This document shows, one piece after another, positions 1 to 7,099 of a stretch of 21,600 nucleotides of DNA. How positions within the stretch are numbered: the stretch's first letter is position 1; each line of letters starts with the position of its first letter. The notes under the pieces were generated by a model, which saw nothing but the letters and a program-made list of their open reading frames with translations, had not been told where the DNA came from and did not search any database. The translations under genes and the position numbers were made by a program. Source of the stretch: Candidatus Nitrosopumilus sp. Its GTDB lineage: Archaea; Thermoproteota; Nitrososphaeria; Nitrososphaerales; Nitrosopumilaceae. Location: positions 1 to 21,600 of the forward strand of contig JADHUF010000011.1 of NCBI GenBank assembly GCA_016784625.1, in the 5' to 3' direction.

Positions 1-2
1 AT

Positions 3-809
3 AAAAATAAAATTCAACATAGTGCACAAGAGATTGCTTTAAAGGCATCACAACTAATTGATGCAAAGCCAGCAAAAGAAAAAAAAGCAACAGTAGTAAT
101 GAATCCAGATTTTGTGTCATTACTTACACATGAAATATTAGGTCATCCATCTGAAGCGGACAGAGTTTTAGGAAAAGAGATGGCATGGGCCGGAGGCGCA
201 TGGTGGAAAGGAAAGATTGGAGAAAAAATTGGTTCAGAAAAATTAAATGTATTTGATGATCCTACGATTAAAGAAAGTTTAGGATGGTATTATTTTGATG
301 ATGAAGGAGTTGAAACTAAAAAAACTACTCTAGTTGAAAATGGAATTTTAAAAAATCATATGCAAAATAGAGAAACTGCCAATATTTTCAACACTCCTTC
401 TACTGGAAACATGAGAGCAACAAACTACAGATTTATGCCTTTGATCAGAATGGCGTGCACATGTATTGGAAATGGGGATTGGAATGTAAAAGAGATGATA
501 AAAGAAGTCAAAGATGGTTATTTGATATCAAATATGAAGGTCCCATCAATAGATATGAAACGATACAATTGGAGTATCTCATGTCAGTATGCACAAAAAA
601 TCGAAAATGGTGAAATTACTGATTTACTGAGGGACGTAATTGTAATGGGTACAGCCCCAGAGTTTTTTGAGTCAATTGATGCCTGTGGAAATGATTTCAC
701 TGTGAGGCCAATAACTAATTGTGGAAAAGGAGATCCAATGCAATCCATGATAATGGGTAACGGAGGTCCAACACTACGAGGAACAGCTACAGTGAAGAGT
801 GTAAACTAG
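3..809 (+). CDS. tldD: TldD/PmbA-family metallopeptidase, 5'-truncated
   Basis: The frame is open from the left window edge, so the N-terminus is missing; the first in-frame ATG at 99 is internal. The visible part is the catalytic C-terminal half of a TldD-type zinc peptidase. An HExxxH motif (HEILGH, His codons at 129 and 144) carries the zinc-binding histidines. Near the end, SIDACGNDF and NCGKGDPMQ (Cys codon at 720) match the conserved C-terminal block with the third metal ligand, followed by the GGPTLRGTA ending typical of the family. TldD proteins form a barrel with a TldE/PmbA partner and degrade unfolded peptides; the partner is not in this window and could lie to the left. It is the first visible gene of a plus-strand run with two DNA glycosylase genes, only 3 nt from the next. 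Family assignment is firm; the substrate is unknown. Confidence 0.9.
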   Translation, partial: KNKIQHSAQEIALKASQLIDAKPAKEKKATVVMNPDFVSLLTHEILGHPSEADRVLGKEMAWAGGAWWKGKIGEKIGSEKLNVFDDPTIKESLGWYYFDDEGVETKKTTLVENGILKNHMQNRETANIFNTPSTGNMRATNYRFMPLIRMACTCIGNGDWNVKEMIKEVKDGYLISNMKVPSIDMKRYNWSISCQYAQKIENGEITDLLRDVIVMGTAPEFFESIDACGNDFTVRPITNCGKGDPMQSMIMGNGGPTLRGTATVKSVN

Positions 810-812
810 AAA

Positions 813-1406
813 ATGAGTCAAAAACTAGAGATAATTAAACAAAGTGTGATTACATGTACAAAGTGTGATCTTTGTAAAACAAGAACTAATGCGGTGCCAG
901 GTAAAGGAAATTTTCAATCAGATGTAATTTTTGTAGGTGAGGCGCCAGGGAAAAATGAAGACAAAAATGGTGAGCCATTTATTGGAGTAGCAGGAAAAAA
1001 ACTATCCATTGCACTAGATGAAGCAAAAATATCAAGGGATGACGTATACATTACAAATGTCGTAAAGTGTAGACCACCAAGTAATAGAGTTCCAAGTACA
1101 AATGAAAGAGAGACATGCCAGGAATATCTTAAAGAAGAAATATCCATAATTAAACCAAAAATAATCTGTATTTTAGGAAATACAGCCTTTAATTCAATTT
1201 TAGGAGGGTCTGAAATTACAAAGTTTAGAGGAAAAATAGTACAAAAAGACAATCAACTATATTTTTTAACAATTCATCCAGCTGCAACAATATATAATCA
1301 AAAATTAATTGATGTGCTAAAAAATGACATTGTAAAACTCTTTGACTTGGTAAGAGATTTAAAAAATAATAAAAAGATCAAAATAGATATTGAATATGAT
1401 CCCTAG
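813..1406 (+). CDS. Family 4 uracil-DNA glycosylase (4Fe-4S)
   Basis: This 197-residue protein removes uracil from DNA in base-excision repair. Motif GEAPG (42-46) followed by NED is the family 4 active-site block, and HPAA (155-158) is the second conserved motif. Four cysteines, C15, C18, C86 and C102, are spaced as the [4Fe-4S] ligands of the family; C21 is an extra cysteine close by. Length fits the family (about 190-220). The last ~25 residues are Lys-rich. The ATG follows the tldD stop by 3 nt with no strong Shine-Dalgarno, which suggests cotranscription. Its 3' end overlaps the alkyladenine glycosylase gene by 11 nt, so the two repair glycosylases are probably made from one transcript. 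High confidence in family. Confidence 0.94.
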   Translation: MSQKLEIIKQSVITCTKCDLCKTRTNAVPGKGNFQSDVIFVGEAPGKNEDKNGEPFIGVAGKKLSIALDEAKISRDDVYITNVVKCRPPSNRVPSTNERETCQEYLKEEISIIKPKIICILGNTAFNSILGGSEITKFRGKIVQKDNQLYFLTIHPAATIYNQKLIDVLKNDIVKLFDLVRDLKNNKKIKIDIEYDP

Positions 1407-1947
1407 AGAATTTTATTTAAAAGATACAGTAACTGTTGCAAAAAAACTTCTTGGAAAAAGGATTGTAAGAAAGATAGGAAGAAATGTTGTATCAGGGATA
1501 ATTACAGAAACAGAGGCATATAGACACAAAGATGACCCTGCAAGTCACGCATTTAGAAAAATTACTGAAAGAAACAAAGCAATGTTTGGGGATGTTGGAA
1601 CAGCTTATGTTTATTTTACCTATGGGATGCATTATTGTTTTAATGTTGTAGCAAGGCATCCAAAAATTAAAGCTGGTGCAGTTTTAATCCGTACAATTGA
1701 ACCTGAAAAAGGAGTTAAAATAATGCAAAAAAACAGAAAAATTACAAATTTAAAAAATCTTGTAAATGGACCAGCAAAATTAACTCAAGCATTAAAAATA
1801 ACTAAAGAAGATTATGGAGTGGATTTAACAAAATATTCAAAATTATTTATCACAGAAGGAATAAAATCAAAAAAAATTGTTGCATCACCTAGAATAGGAA
1901 TTAAAGAAGCAACAGATAAGTTATGGAATTTTAAAATAAAAATTTAA
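1396..1947 (+). CDS. 3-methyladenine (alkyladenine) DNA glycosylase, AAG/MPG family
   Basis: This 183-residue enzyme would excise alkylated or deaminated purines from DNA. Family marks are the start IPREFYLKDT, KLLGKRIVR, the ITETEAYRHKDDPASHAF block containing the catalytic Glu of ETEAY, the YVYFTYGMHYCFNVV strand, and NGPAKLTQAL. The length agrees with prokaryotic members. I chose the ATG at 1396 because family proteins begin just before PREF; a TTG two codons earlier (1390) is possible. The start lies inside the UDG gene (11-nt overlap). The stop overlaps the stop of the convergent VTT-domain gene by 4 nt (TTAA at 1944-1947). Confidence 0.93.
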   Translation: MIPREFYLKDTVTVAKKLLGKRIVRKIGRNVVSGIITETEAYRHKDDPASHAFRKITERNKAMFGDVGTAYVYFTYGMHYCFNVVARHPKIKAGAVLIRTIEPEKGVKIMQKNRKITNLKNLVNGPAKLTQALKITKEDYGVDLTKYSKLFITEGIKSKKIVASPRIGIKEATDKLWNFKIKI

Positions 1948-2585
1948 TCATCATCATCTGGATTATTTTCATCCAAAGTCCATGGAGCAAATTTTCCAAG
2001 AATTCTTTGCCAATCTAATCTCAAAAGTAGGATTACAACAGAAGTCATCATTGCACCAAACACAACAATTCCAATGTAAATGGGAGTTGCATCATCAATG
2101 TTTTCTAAAAATGGTTCAACTAATGACAATCCAAGATAATGAGAAATAAAAACTATAGCATAACTAAGAACAATTTTACCAGTAAATGTTGCAATAAGAA
2201 ATTTTTTTGGATTATATTTTGCCAATCCTAATGGAACATATACAAGATCATCAGGTATCGGAGTTGCTGCAGCAAAAAATGCAGCACCTGCACCATATCG
2301 TTTAACTAATCTTTCAAATGGGCGCATTCTCTTTCGAGTTTTTTCATTAATGATTTTTCTACCTCCATAGCTAACATAGAAAATAATTTGTTTTGCAGCA
2401 GTAGCAGTAACTGCAGATAATAATGCTAACACATGTAAATCGAATTGATCACCAACTGCCATTGTAGCTAATAACAAAAATCCAGGCAATGGTACAAAAG
2501 GTACAAGAGAACCAAAAAAATTGATCAAAGTTAAACTAAGATAGCCCACTTCAGGGGCAAATGGAAATAGACTAACGAAATCCAC
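1944..2585 (-). CDS. VTT/DedA-family (SNARE-associated) membrane protein
   Basis: A 213-residue integral membrane protein. Hydrophobic segments lie at about 16-45, 50-75, 96-120, 130-155 and 163-187. The PLPGFLLLATMAVG segment near residue 33 and the TPIPDDLVYVPLG segment near 108 match the two re-entrant helices of VTT-domain proteins, which are linked to lipid scrambling or membrane homeostasis. A basic loop (KTRKRMRPFERLVKR) between segments 2 and 3 is probably cytoplasmic. The tail ends in a run of Asp. The only start fitting the N-terminal helix is GTG (2583-2585); the next Met is deep in the protein. An AT-rich box about 28 nt upstream fits a leaderless transcript. The family is clear, the substrate is not. 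Confidence 0.85.
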   Translation of the reverse strand: MDFVSLFPFAPEVGYLSLTLINFFGSLVPFVPLPGFLLLATMAVGDQFDLHVLALLSAVTATAAKQIIFYVSYGGRKIINEKTRKRMRPFERLVKRYGAGAAFFAAATPIPDDLVYVPLGLAKYNPKKFLIATFTGKIVLSYAIVFISHYLGLSLVEPFLENIDDATPIYIGIVVFGAMMTSVVILLLRLDWQRILGKFAPWTLDENNPDDDD

Positions 2586-2608
2586 AAATCAAATTGTTTT
2601 CAGGCGCT

Positions 2609-2620
2609 ATTTAATTAAAA
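2609..2620 (-). promoter_or_regulatory. TATA-like box for the VTT-domain gene
   Basis: On the minus strand this reads TTTTAATTAAAT, centred about 28 nt before the GTG start at 2585. That is the usual distance from an archaeal box A to the transcription start, so the mRNA would be leaderless or nearly so. It is inferred from position and composition only. Confidence 0.4.
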
Positions 2621-2646
2621 CTAGACAAATATGATCACAATAATCA

Positions 2647-2655
2647 TTAAAATAT
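2647..2655 (+). promoter_or_regulatory. TATA-like box for the 2678 gene
   Basis: TTAAAATAT is centred about 27 nt before the ATG at 2678 and fits a leaderless archaeal promoter. Together with the minus-strand box it makes this 92-nt gap a divergent promoter region. Confidence 0.4.
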
Positions 2656-2677
2656 CATATTTTTACAACTCAATTAA

Positions 2678-3052
2678 ATGACAAACGAAAACTTTGAAAA
2701 AATTTGTAACTCCGTAGCTGCAATAAGCCCATTTATCAGATTTGTAGGCGTAGTTGGCGAGAGTGGGGAATTACTAGCATATAACAGAAGACCAGATTTG
2801 GAGCCACTTTTGGATGCAAAAAATACACAGTATCAGTTCTCGCATATTGCAATAAAGACCGATTTGGAGGGATTTTTTGATAAGAATTTAGGAGAGATTG
2901 AATTTGTATGGGAAGAAAGAAAGAAAGTTCAAACCATCTCTTTTGCAATTGGAAAATCAAGAGTATGGATATCAATTGATAAAAAAGTAATTAGATCAGA
3001 AGTGTTAAGAATTATAGATTCTTGTCTACCAATTGTAAAAACACACTCTTAA
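2678..3052 (+). CDS. Small conserved thaumarchaeal-type protein, roadblock/profilin-like fold suspected
   Basis: A 124-residue soluble protein with no signal peptide or membrane segment. After a short N-terminal helix, the order FIRFVGVVGESGELLAYNRR, a helical stretch, then QFSHIAIK, IEFVWEERKKVQTISFAIG and RVWISIDKK looks like strand-helix-strands. The G-x-x-G-x-L-L-A turn after the first strand recalls roadblock/profilin-like sensor domains. From memory it resembles a small thaumarchaeal DUF family (perhaps DUF6659), which I cannot confirm here. No catalytic residues are evident. It is followed 13 nt later by a tiny zinc-finger reading frame that may be cotranscribed. A real gene is likely; the function is unknown. 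Confidence 0.7.
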   Translation: MTNENFEKICNSVAAISPFIRFVGVVGESGELLAYNRRPDLEPLLDAKNTQYQFSHIAIKTDLEGFFDKNLGEIEFVWEERKKVQTISFAIGKSRVWISIDKKVIRSEVLRIIDSCLPIVKTHS

Positions 3053-3065
3053 ACATTGAACAAGT

Positions 3066-3161
3066 TTGAAGTGCCCATATTGTGAAATTGATTTGGATTC
3101 ATTAAGCATGACAGATGGATTGAAACATATTTTAGAACATAAAAAGAAAATCCAAAAATAA
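3066..3161 (+). CDS. 31-residue C2H2-type zinc-finger microprotein
   Basis: A short reading frame starting at TTG encodes about 31 residues beginning MKCPYCEID and ending HKKKIQK. It has one zinc-finger pattern: CPYC (Cys 3 and 6), a 14-residue spacer, then H-x3-H (HILEH), and a basic tail. There is an in-frame stop three codons before the TTG (3057-3059), so the protein cannot be longer. It sits 13 nt after the preceding gene and is followed by a T-tract (ACTTTTTTG at 3161-3169). The Cys/His spacing in so short a frame is unlikely to be chance. Single-finger proteins of this kind usually bind nucleic acid or protein. Confidence 0.55.
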   Translation: MKCPYCEIDLDSLSMTDGLKHILEHKKKIQK

Positions 3162-3192
3162 CTTTTTTGTATAACTAAATTATGTAAAAAAT

Positions 3193-3486
3193 ATGGAAGT
3201 ATCAGATGAAATTCAGAGATTAATTGATGAGATTAATTTCAGAAATTCAAATTCAAAAGATTATAAAAAAATGAAAGTTGAAGAAATAAGTAAAGAACTC
3301 AAAGATATAATGAAATTCGAACAAGATTCTTTTAAAAAAATTGAAGAATTTGAAAAAATACAAGATGACCCAGACTTGATAAAATATGCAAAAATGATTT
3401 GTAAAAATACAGTTCAAAGAGAAATTGTACAGATTCAAGAAATATATTTAGAAAAAATTGATAAAGAATATCTTAATTCAAAATAA
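3193..3486 (+). CDS. Hypothetical helical protein (97 aa)
   Basis: I do not recognise this gene. The 97-residue product is rich in Lys, Glu and Ile with few Gly or Pro, and is probably almost wholly alpha-helical; residues about 25-55 (KMKVEEISKELKDIMKFEQD and onward) could form a coiled coil. There is no signal peptide or membrane segment. The single Cys (MICKN) is near residue 70. The stop lies 2 nt from the stop of the convergent ABC ATPase gene. Confidence 0.6.
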   Translation: MEVSDEIQRLIDEINFRNSNSKDYKKMKVEEISKELKDIMKFEQDSFKKIEEFEKIQDDPDLIKYAKMICKNTVQREIVQIQEIYLEKIDKEYLNSK

Positions 3487-3488
3487 AA

Positions 3489-4427
3489 TTATTTTTCATC
3501 TTCATAAAGCCAGCATCTAACATATCCAGTCTTTGTTTTAAATTTTGGAGGAATTTGTTTGCATTTTTCAATTGCTAAAGGACATCTTTCTATAAATCGA
3601 CATTCTGTTGGAGCAACAAGTAAACTTGGAGGAATTCCTTTAATGTATTTAGGAGTATTTCCGTTTAGGGTAGGAATGGATTCTAAGAGTCCTTGAGTGT
3701 AAGGATGTTTTGGATTTTTATAAATTTCTTCAGAAGAACCAAATTCAACCATGTGCCCACCATACATTATTCCAATATTATCAGCAATTTCAGATAATAC
3801 TGCCAAATCGTGCGTAATTAGCATAAAAGACATGCCACCTTTTTTGAGGTTTTTTAATAAATTTACAATCTGTGCTTGAATTAATACATCAAGTGCAGTA
3901 GTTGGTTCATCAGCAATTACAAATTTTGGCTTTAACAACAACGCCATTGCAATAACAACTCTTTGCTTCATGCCCCCACTTAATTCGTGAGGATATTTTT
4001 TTAAAACTGGTTCATCAAGACTGACTGATTGAATAGCATCTAAAATCACTTTGTTAGAATCACCATCAAAGTTATGTTCTTTTAAAATTTCAACGAATTG
4101 TTCTTTAATAGTAAAAACAGGATCTAGTGAATTCATGGCACCCTGAAAAACCATAGAAATTTTCTTCCAACGATAGTTTTTATTAAAATCAGATTCATCT
4201 AATTCTAAAATTGGTTTTCCATCAAATATGATTTCACCAGTTGTCTTACCACCAGAGAGCATTCGAATAATGGATAATCCCAATGTACTTTTTCCACATG
4301 CACTTTCACCAGCAATGCCTATTGATTGTCCAGCATCTAATTCAAAATCAACATCATCTACTGCATAAACGGGACCATTTGATGAAGAATACTTTGATGA
4401 TAAACCATTAACAGTTAGAAATGTCAT
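3489..4427 (-). CDS. Dipeptide/oligopeptide ABC transporter ATP-binding protein (DppD/OppD type)
   Basis: A 312-residue ATPase subunit of a peptide or nickel-type ABC importer. Seen: Walker A GESACGKST (40-48), Q-loop Gln 95 (MVFQG), signature LSGGMKQR (149-156), Walker B FVIADEP (169-175), D-loop ALD and H-loop His 206. After residue 235 comes the oligo-HPY extension (NPKHPYTQGLLESIP) typical of OppD/DppD. Four cysteines, C276, C282, C289 and C305, lie in the tail where DppD proteins can bind an Fe-S cluster. The Walker A has Ala at position 43 where the consensus GxxGxGK has Gly; the rest of the loop is intact. No permease, binding protein or second ATPase is adjacent, so partners must be encoded elsewhere. 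Transported substrate unknown. Confidence 0.9.
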   Translation of the reverse strand: MTFLTVNGLSSKYSSSNGPVYAVDDVDFELDAGQSIGIAGESACGKSTLGLSIIRMLSGGKTTGEIIFDGKPILELDESDFNKNYRWKKISMVFQGAMNSLDPVFTIKEQFVEILKEHNFDGDSNKVILDAIQSVSLDEPVLKKYPHELSGGMKQRVVIAMALLLKPKFVIADEPTTALDVLIQAQIVNLLKNLKKGGMSFMLITHDLAVLSEIADNIGIMYGGHMVEFGSSEEIYKNPKHPYTQGLLESIPTLNGNTPKYIKGIPPSLLVAPTECRFIERCPLAIEKCKQIPPKFKTKTGYVRCWLYEDEK

Positions 4428-4470
4428 GTTTTTCTTAGATCACAACTATAATTTCTGTTTTGCACTAAGG

Positions 4471-4480
4471 GATATAAACA
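4471..4480. promoter_or_regulatory. Shared TATA-like box between divergent genes
   Basis: GATATAAACA reads as a TATA box on both strands (GTTTATATC on the minus). It lies about 36 nt before the ATG at 4511 and about 47 nt before the ABC ATPase start at 4427, giving short leaders of roughly 10 and 20 nt. The use in both directions is inferred. Confidence 0.4.
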
Positions 4481-4510
4481 ACTTTATCAGAACGATAAAA
4501 GTCGATTCAG

Positions 4511-5023
4511 ATGAAGCTCCCAATTTGTAGTTTTGATGCAAAAAATGCGGTTCTTTGCCCTCAATGTGAGAGAAAAGTAGATGATGGAAGAATCACACAA
4601 GCAGATGTAGATGCATCAATTATTCTTGCAAAAAGTGCAAAATTAAATAAAGAAATTGAAAATTTTACTCTTTATTCCTGTAAAGAGTTTGAGGGAAATT
4701 TTGTGTTATCTTTAGCAAAAAATGACATAAGGATAATCAGACAAAGTCGCGTATTATACAAATTATTTCAGAATCAATTCAAGGGTAAGATTTGGCTAGT
4801 AGAGGCAGATGAGACAGATAAAAAATTTATCGAAGATTTATTCTTTCCAACAAAAATTTTATCAATTAATTCAGTTTGGGCTCCTGGAACAATCCAAAAG
4901 ACCAAAGCAGTGATTTCAGGGAAATGGACACCAAAGTTTCCCATAAATACAGAAAAAGTTGTACAGATTGTAAAAAATGCCCGAAACCTTGACATTGAGA
5001 TAGAATTTGAGGATAAAAGATAG
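4511..5023 (+). CDS. Archaeal NusA-like (KH-type) RNA-binding protein with N-terminal Cys motif
   Basis: This 170-residue protein begins MKLPICSFDAKNAVLCPQCE. The cysteines C6, C16 and C19 form a small zinc-binding knuckle found at the N-terminus of archaeal NusA-like proteins encoded next to translation genes. A helical linker follows (25-50). The second half (LSLAKNDIRIIRQS, KGKIWLVEADETDKKFIEDLF, ILSINSVWAPGTIQKTKAVI) has the strand-helix pattern and Trp-x-Pro-Gly turn of the archaeal NusA KH module. It ends 2 nt before aspS, so the two are almost certainly cotranscribed, which supports a role in RNA metabolism or translation. The family name is from memory and carries moderate confidence; the zinc motif and operon are seen directly. 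Confidence 0.6.
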   Translation: MKLPICSFDAKNAVLCPQCERKVDDGRITQADVDASIILAKSAKLNKEIENFTLYSCKEFEGNFVLSLAKNDIRIIRQSRVLYKLFQNQFKGKIWLVEADETDKKFIEDLFFPTKILSINSVWAPGTIQKTKAVISGKWTPKFPINTEKVVQIVKNARNLDIEIEFEDKR

Positions 5024-5025
5024 GC

Positions 5026-6312
5026 ATGGTTTTTGTAAAAACTCACGACATATCGGAACTAACAACTGAACTAATTGGAAAACAGGTGGTGTTAGGTGGA
5101 TGGATTGAAGATTTAAGAAAACTAGGTAAGATGACATTTATCACACTACGCGATGTATCAGGAATTTCTCAAATTATTGTAAAAGGGGAATTAAATGAGA
5201 GTCTAGGAGAAATTAATCGTCAAAGTGTTGTAAGTGTAAAAGGAATTGTACAAGAAACAAAAGCAAGAGATTTTGCTTTTGAGATTAAAGCTGAAGAAAT
5301 CGATGTACTAGGAAAAGCAATTCATCCATTACCAGTGGATCCAATTGGAAGACTAGAAAGCAATATCGACACAAGATTAAATCATCGTGCATTAGATATG
5401 AGAAATCAAAGAACAGCTTCAATTTTCAAATTAAGACATCATGTATTACAATCATTACGTAAAACATTAGCAGAAAAAAAATTCATAGAAATTACTACAC
5501 CAAAAATCATAGGTAGTGCAAGTGAAGGTGGAGCAAATCTATTTTCATTAGATTATTTTGGAAAAACTGCATATCTTGCTCAGAGTCCACAATTATACAA
5601 AGAGCAAATGACAATTGGATTAGAAAGAGTATTTGAGATTTCAAATTTTTACAGAGCAGAAAATTCCCACACAGGAAGACATCTAAGTGAATTTACTAGC
5701 ATTGACATTGAAGCAGCATTTATGGACTATAATGATGTTATGGATGTTTTAGAATCTCTAGTAATGGATGTTTACAAATTTACATCTGAAAATTGTAAGA
5801 AAGAACAAGAACTAATTGAGCACACCATAGAGGTTCCATCATCACCATTTGAAAGAATTACATACAATCAATGTATTGAAGAATTAAAACAAGCAGGAGA
5901 GAAAGTAGAATTTGGAGATGATTTACTTGATTCACATCTTAGAATTATTGGAAATAACCATCCAGGATTTTACTTTTTAACTGACTGGCCAATGAAGTTA
6001 AAACCATTTTACATTAGAGAAAAAGATGATGATGCAACATTATCACGCTCATTTGATTTACAATATGGATATCTAGAATTATCCTCTGGTGGAACTAGGC
6101 TTCACGATTCAGAGATGTTGAAAACTAGATTAAAAGAACAAGATTTAGATCCTGCACAATTTACAGACCATCTAAAAACATTTGATTGGGGAATGCCACC
6201 TCATTCAGGATGGGGAATGGGGTTAGATAGATTGATGACCACACTTATCGGAGTAGATAATGTACGTGAAGTGGTTTTGTATCCAAGAGATCCTGACAGA
6301 TTAAGTCCATAG
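5026..6312 (+). CDS. aspS: Aspartyl-tRNA synthetase, archaeal type
   Basis: This 428-residue class II synthetase charges tRNA with aspartate. An OB-fold anticodon-binding domain occupies about 1-105, then the catalytic domain. Motif 1 is KKFIEITTPKI (151-161), motif 2 FYRAENSHTGRHLSEF (208-223) with Arg 210, and motif 3 GWGMGLDRL (395-403); SQSPQLYK-like AQSPQLYKEQ and ELSSGGTRLHD are further AspRS signatures. It ends RDPDRLSP as archaeal enzymes do, and lacks the bacterial GAD insertion. In the OB fold, Glu 28 and Asp 82 stand where, by my alignment from memory, the discriminating Thermococcus enzyme has Trp 26 and Lys 85, so it might also charge tRNA-Asn. The ATG lies 2 nt after the NusA-like gene stop. 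Confidence 0.96.
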   Translation: MVFVKTHDISELTTELIGKQVVLGGWIEDLRKLGKMTFITLRDVSGISQIIVKGELNESLGEINRQSVVSVKGIVQETKARDFAFEIKAEEIDVLGKAIHPLPVDPIGRLESNIDTRLNHRALDMRNQRTASIFKLRHHVLQSLRKTLAEKKFIEITTPKIIGSASEGGANLFSLDYFGKTAYLAQSPQLYKEQMTIGLERVFEISNFYRAENSHTGRHLSEFTSIDIEAAFMDYNDVMDVLESLVMDVYKFTSENCKKEQELIEHTIEVPSSPFERITYNQCIEELKQAGEKVEFGDDLLDSHLRIIGNNHPGFYFLTDWPMKLKPFYIREKDDDATLSRSFDLQYGYLELSSGGTRLHDSEMLKTRLKEQDLDPAQFTDHLKTFDWGMPPHSGWGMGLDRLMTTLIGVDNVREVVLYPRDPDRLSP

Positions 6313-6350
6313 TAATTCAATTTTTATTGTAATAGAAGATACATTTCATC

Positions 6351-6596
6351 ATGATCGAAGACAATGATGCAAAAAAAGTGGTAGAAGTCATTGGAAACAA
6401 TCTGATAGGCGTATCGCATGATTCAAGTAATTTTCAAAAATTACCAGACTCATTTTGGGGTTATTTTGCAAGAGGACATGATAAAAAAGGAACATTTGGA
6501 GTAATTCTAACTTATTCTGAGGATGGAAAAGACGTAGATGAGTTAATCAAGATGTACGAAGAATGGGCAAAAAAGAACAAAACAAAAGCAGACTAG
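6351..6596 (+). CDS. Hypothetical small protein (81 aa)
   Basis: I do not recognise this gene. The 81-residue product is soluble and charged. The middle (PDSFWGYFARGHDKKGTFGVILTYSEDG) looks like a beta hairpin with aromatic residues; the C-terminal third (DVDELIKMYEEWAKKNKTK) looks like an amphipathic helix. No metal-binding or catalytic pattern is visible. It starts 38 nt after aspS and could be read through from it. Its stop is 1 nt from the stop of the convergent zinc-ribbon gene. Confidence 0.6.
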   Translation: MIEDNDAKKVVEVIGNNLIGVSHDSSNFQKLPDSFWGYFARGHDKKGTFGVILTYSEDGKDVDELIKMYEEWAKKNKTKAD

Positions 6597-6597
6597 G

Positions 6598-6729
6598 TTA
6601 CTTTGTTTCTTTTAATAATTTACGATAGTCACTACATTCTTTACAAATTGGCTTTCCTTTGTATGCAGGGTTCCCATCAGTAATTTTGAGTGTTCCAGTG
6701 ACAACCTTACAAATACAACAAACGACCAT
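6598..6729 (-). CDS. 43-residue zinc-ribbon microprotein
   Basis: A short minus-strand frame with a proper ATG encodes 43 residues. It has a four-cysteine zinc-ribbon layout: CCICK (Cys 4, 5 and 7) and CKEC (Cys 29 and 32), joined by a 21-residue loop with Gly and Pro turns (TDGNPAYKGKP). The C-terminus is a short basic helix. The C-x2-C pairs (4/7 and 29/32) are textbook zinc ligands. A TTTATTAATT element about 30 nt upstream could be its promoter. Such ribbons often act in transcription or translation, but there is no direct evidence for a role. Its stop is 1 nt from the convergent gene's stop. Confidence 0.65.
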   Translation of the reverse strand: MVVCCICKVVTGTLKITDGNPAYKGKPICKECSDYRKLLKETK

Positions 6730-6790
6730 TTACAGTAAGGTAAAATATCTAATTAATAAAAATTGGTAATTTCTAAAAATGTAGAGTTAT

Positions 6791-7099
6791 TTAATCAGTT
6801 TTTTCTAAAATTTCAGAAGGTTTGATCTTGTTTTTCATGTAAGGGATAAGGTTACCTAAATCATCTACTGCATCATCAATTTTATTTTTCTGATACATAC
6901 TAAGATTACTCCCCATTCTTTGTTCATATTCAGAAATTTCTACAAAAAGTTTTTGTCCTTCACTCATTAGTTCATGCGCTTGTTCAATAGAGTCTGGGTA
7001 ATTATTCCAATTCCAAGTAAGTTTTGTAATTTTTTCTGATAATTCAAAAGCATGTATTACTTTGAGTAATCCTTCTTCATCAAATTTTTCTGCCACCAT
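6791..7099 (-). CDS. Tandem paralogue A, hypothetical helical protein (102 aa)
   Basis: I do not recognise this family. The 102-residue protein begins MVAEKFDEE and is paralogous along its whole length to the gene just upstream (7163-7474); shared blocks include ITKLTW, AHELM, VEISEYEQRMGS, YQKN and KPSE/TPSE. Predicted secondary structure is mostly helical, and the Trp-rich LTWNWNN and the EISEYEQRMG segment are the best conserved parts. No Cys, signal peptide or membrane segment. The 53 bp before its ATG are nearly identical to those before its paralogue, so each copy appears to have its own promoter. The pair probably arose by duplication of a unit with a 375-bp period. Confidence 0.65.
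   Translation of the reverse strand: MVAEKFDEEGLLKVIHAFELSEKITKLTWNWNNYPDSIEQAHELMSEGQKLFVEISEYEQRMGSNLSMYQKNKIDDAVDDLGNLIPYMKNKIKPSEILEKTD

Noticed and set aside
914..1252. Minus-strand 112-codon frame antisense to the UDG gene.
   Set aside because: It is a shadow of a gene with clear catalytic motifs on the plus strand and has no recognisable features itself.
1390..1395. TTG start for the AAG/MPG glycosylase.
   Set aside because: The ATG at 1396 sits exactly where family proteins begin (before PREF).
4774..5137. Minus-strand frames antisense to the NusA-like gene and aspS.
   Set aside because: Low-complexity shadows over well-supported coding sequence.
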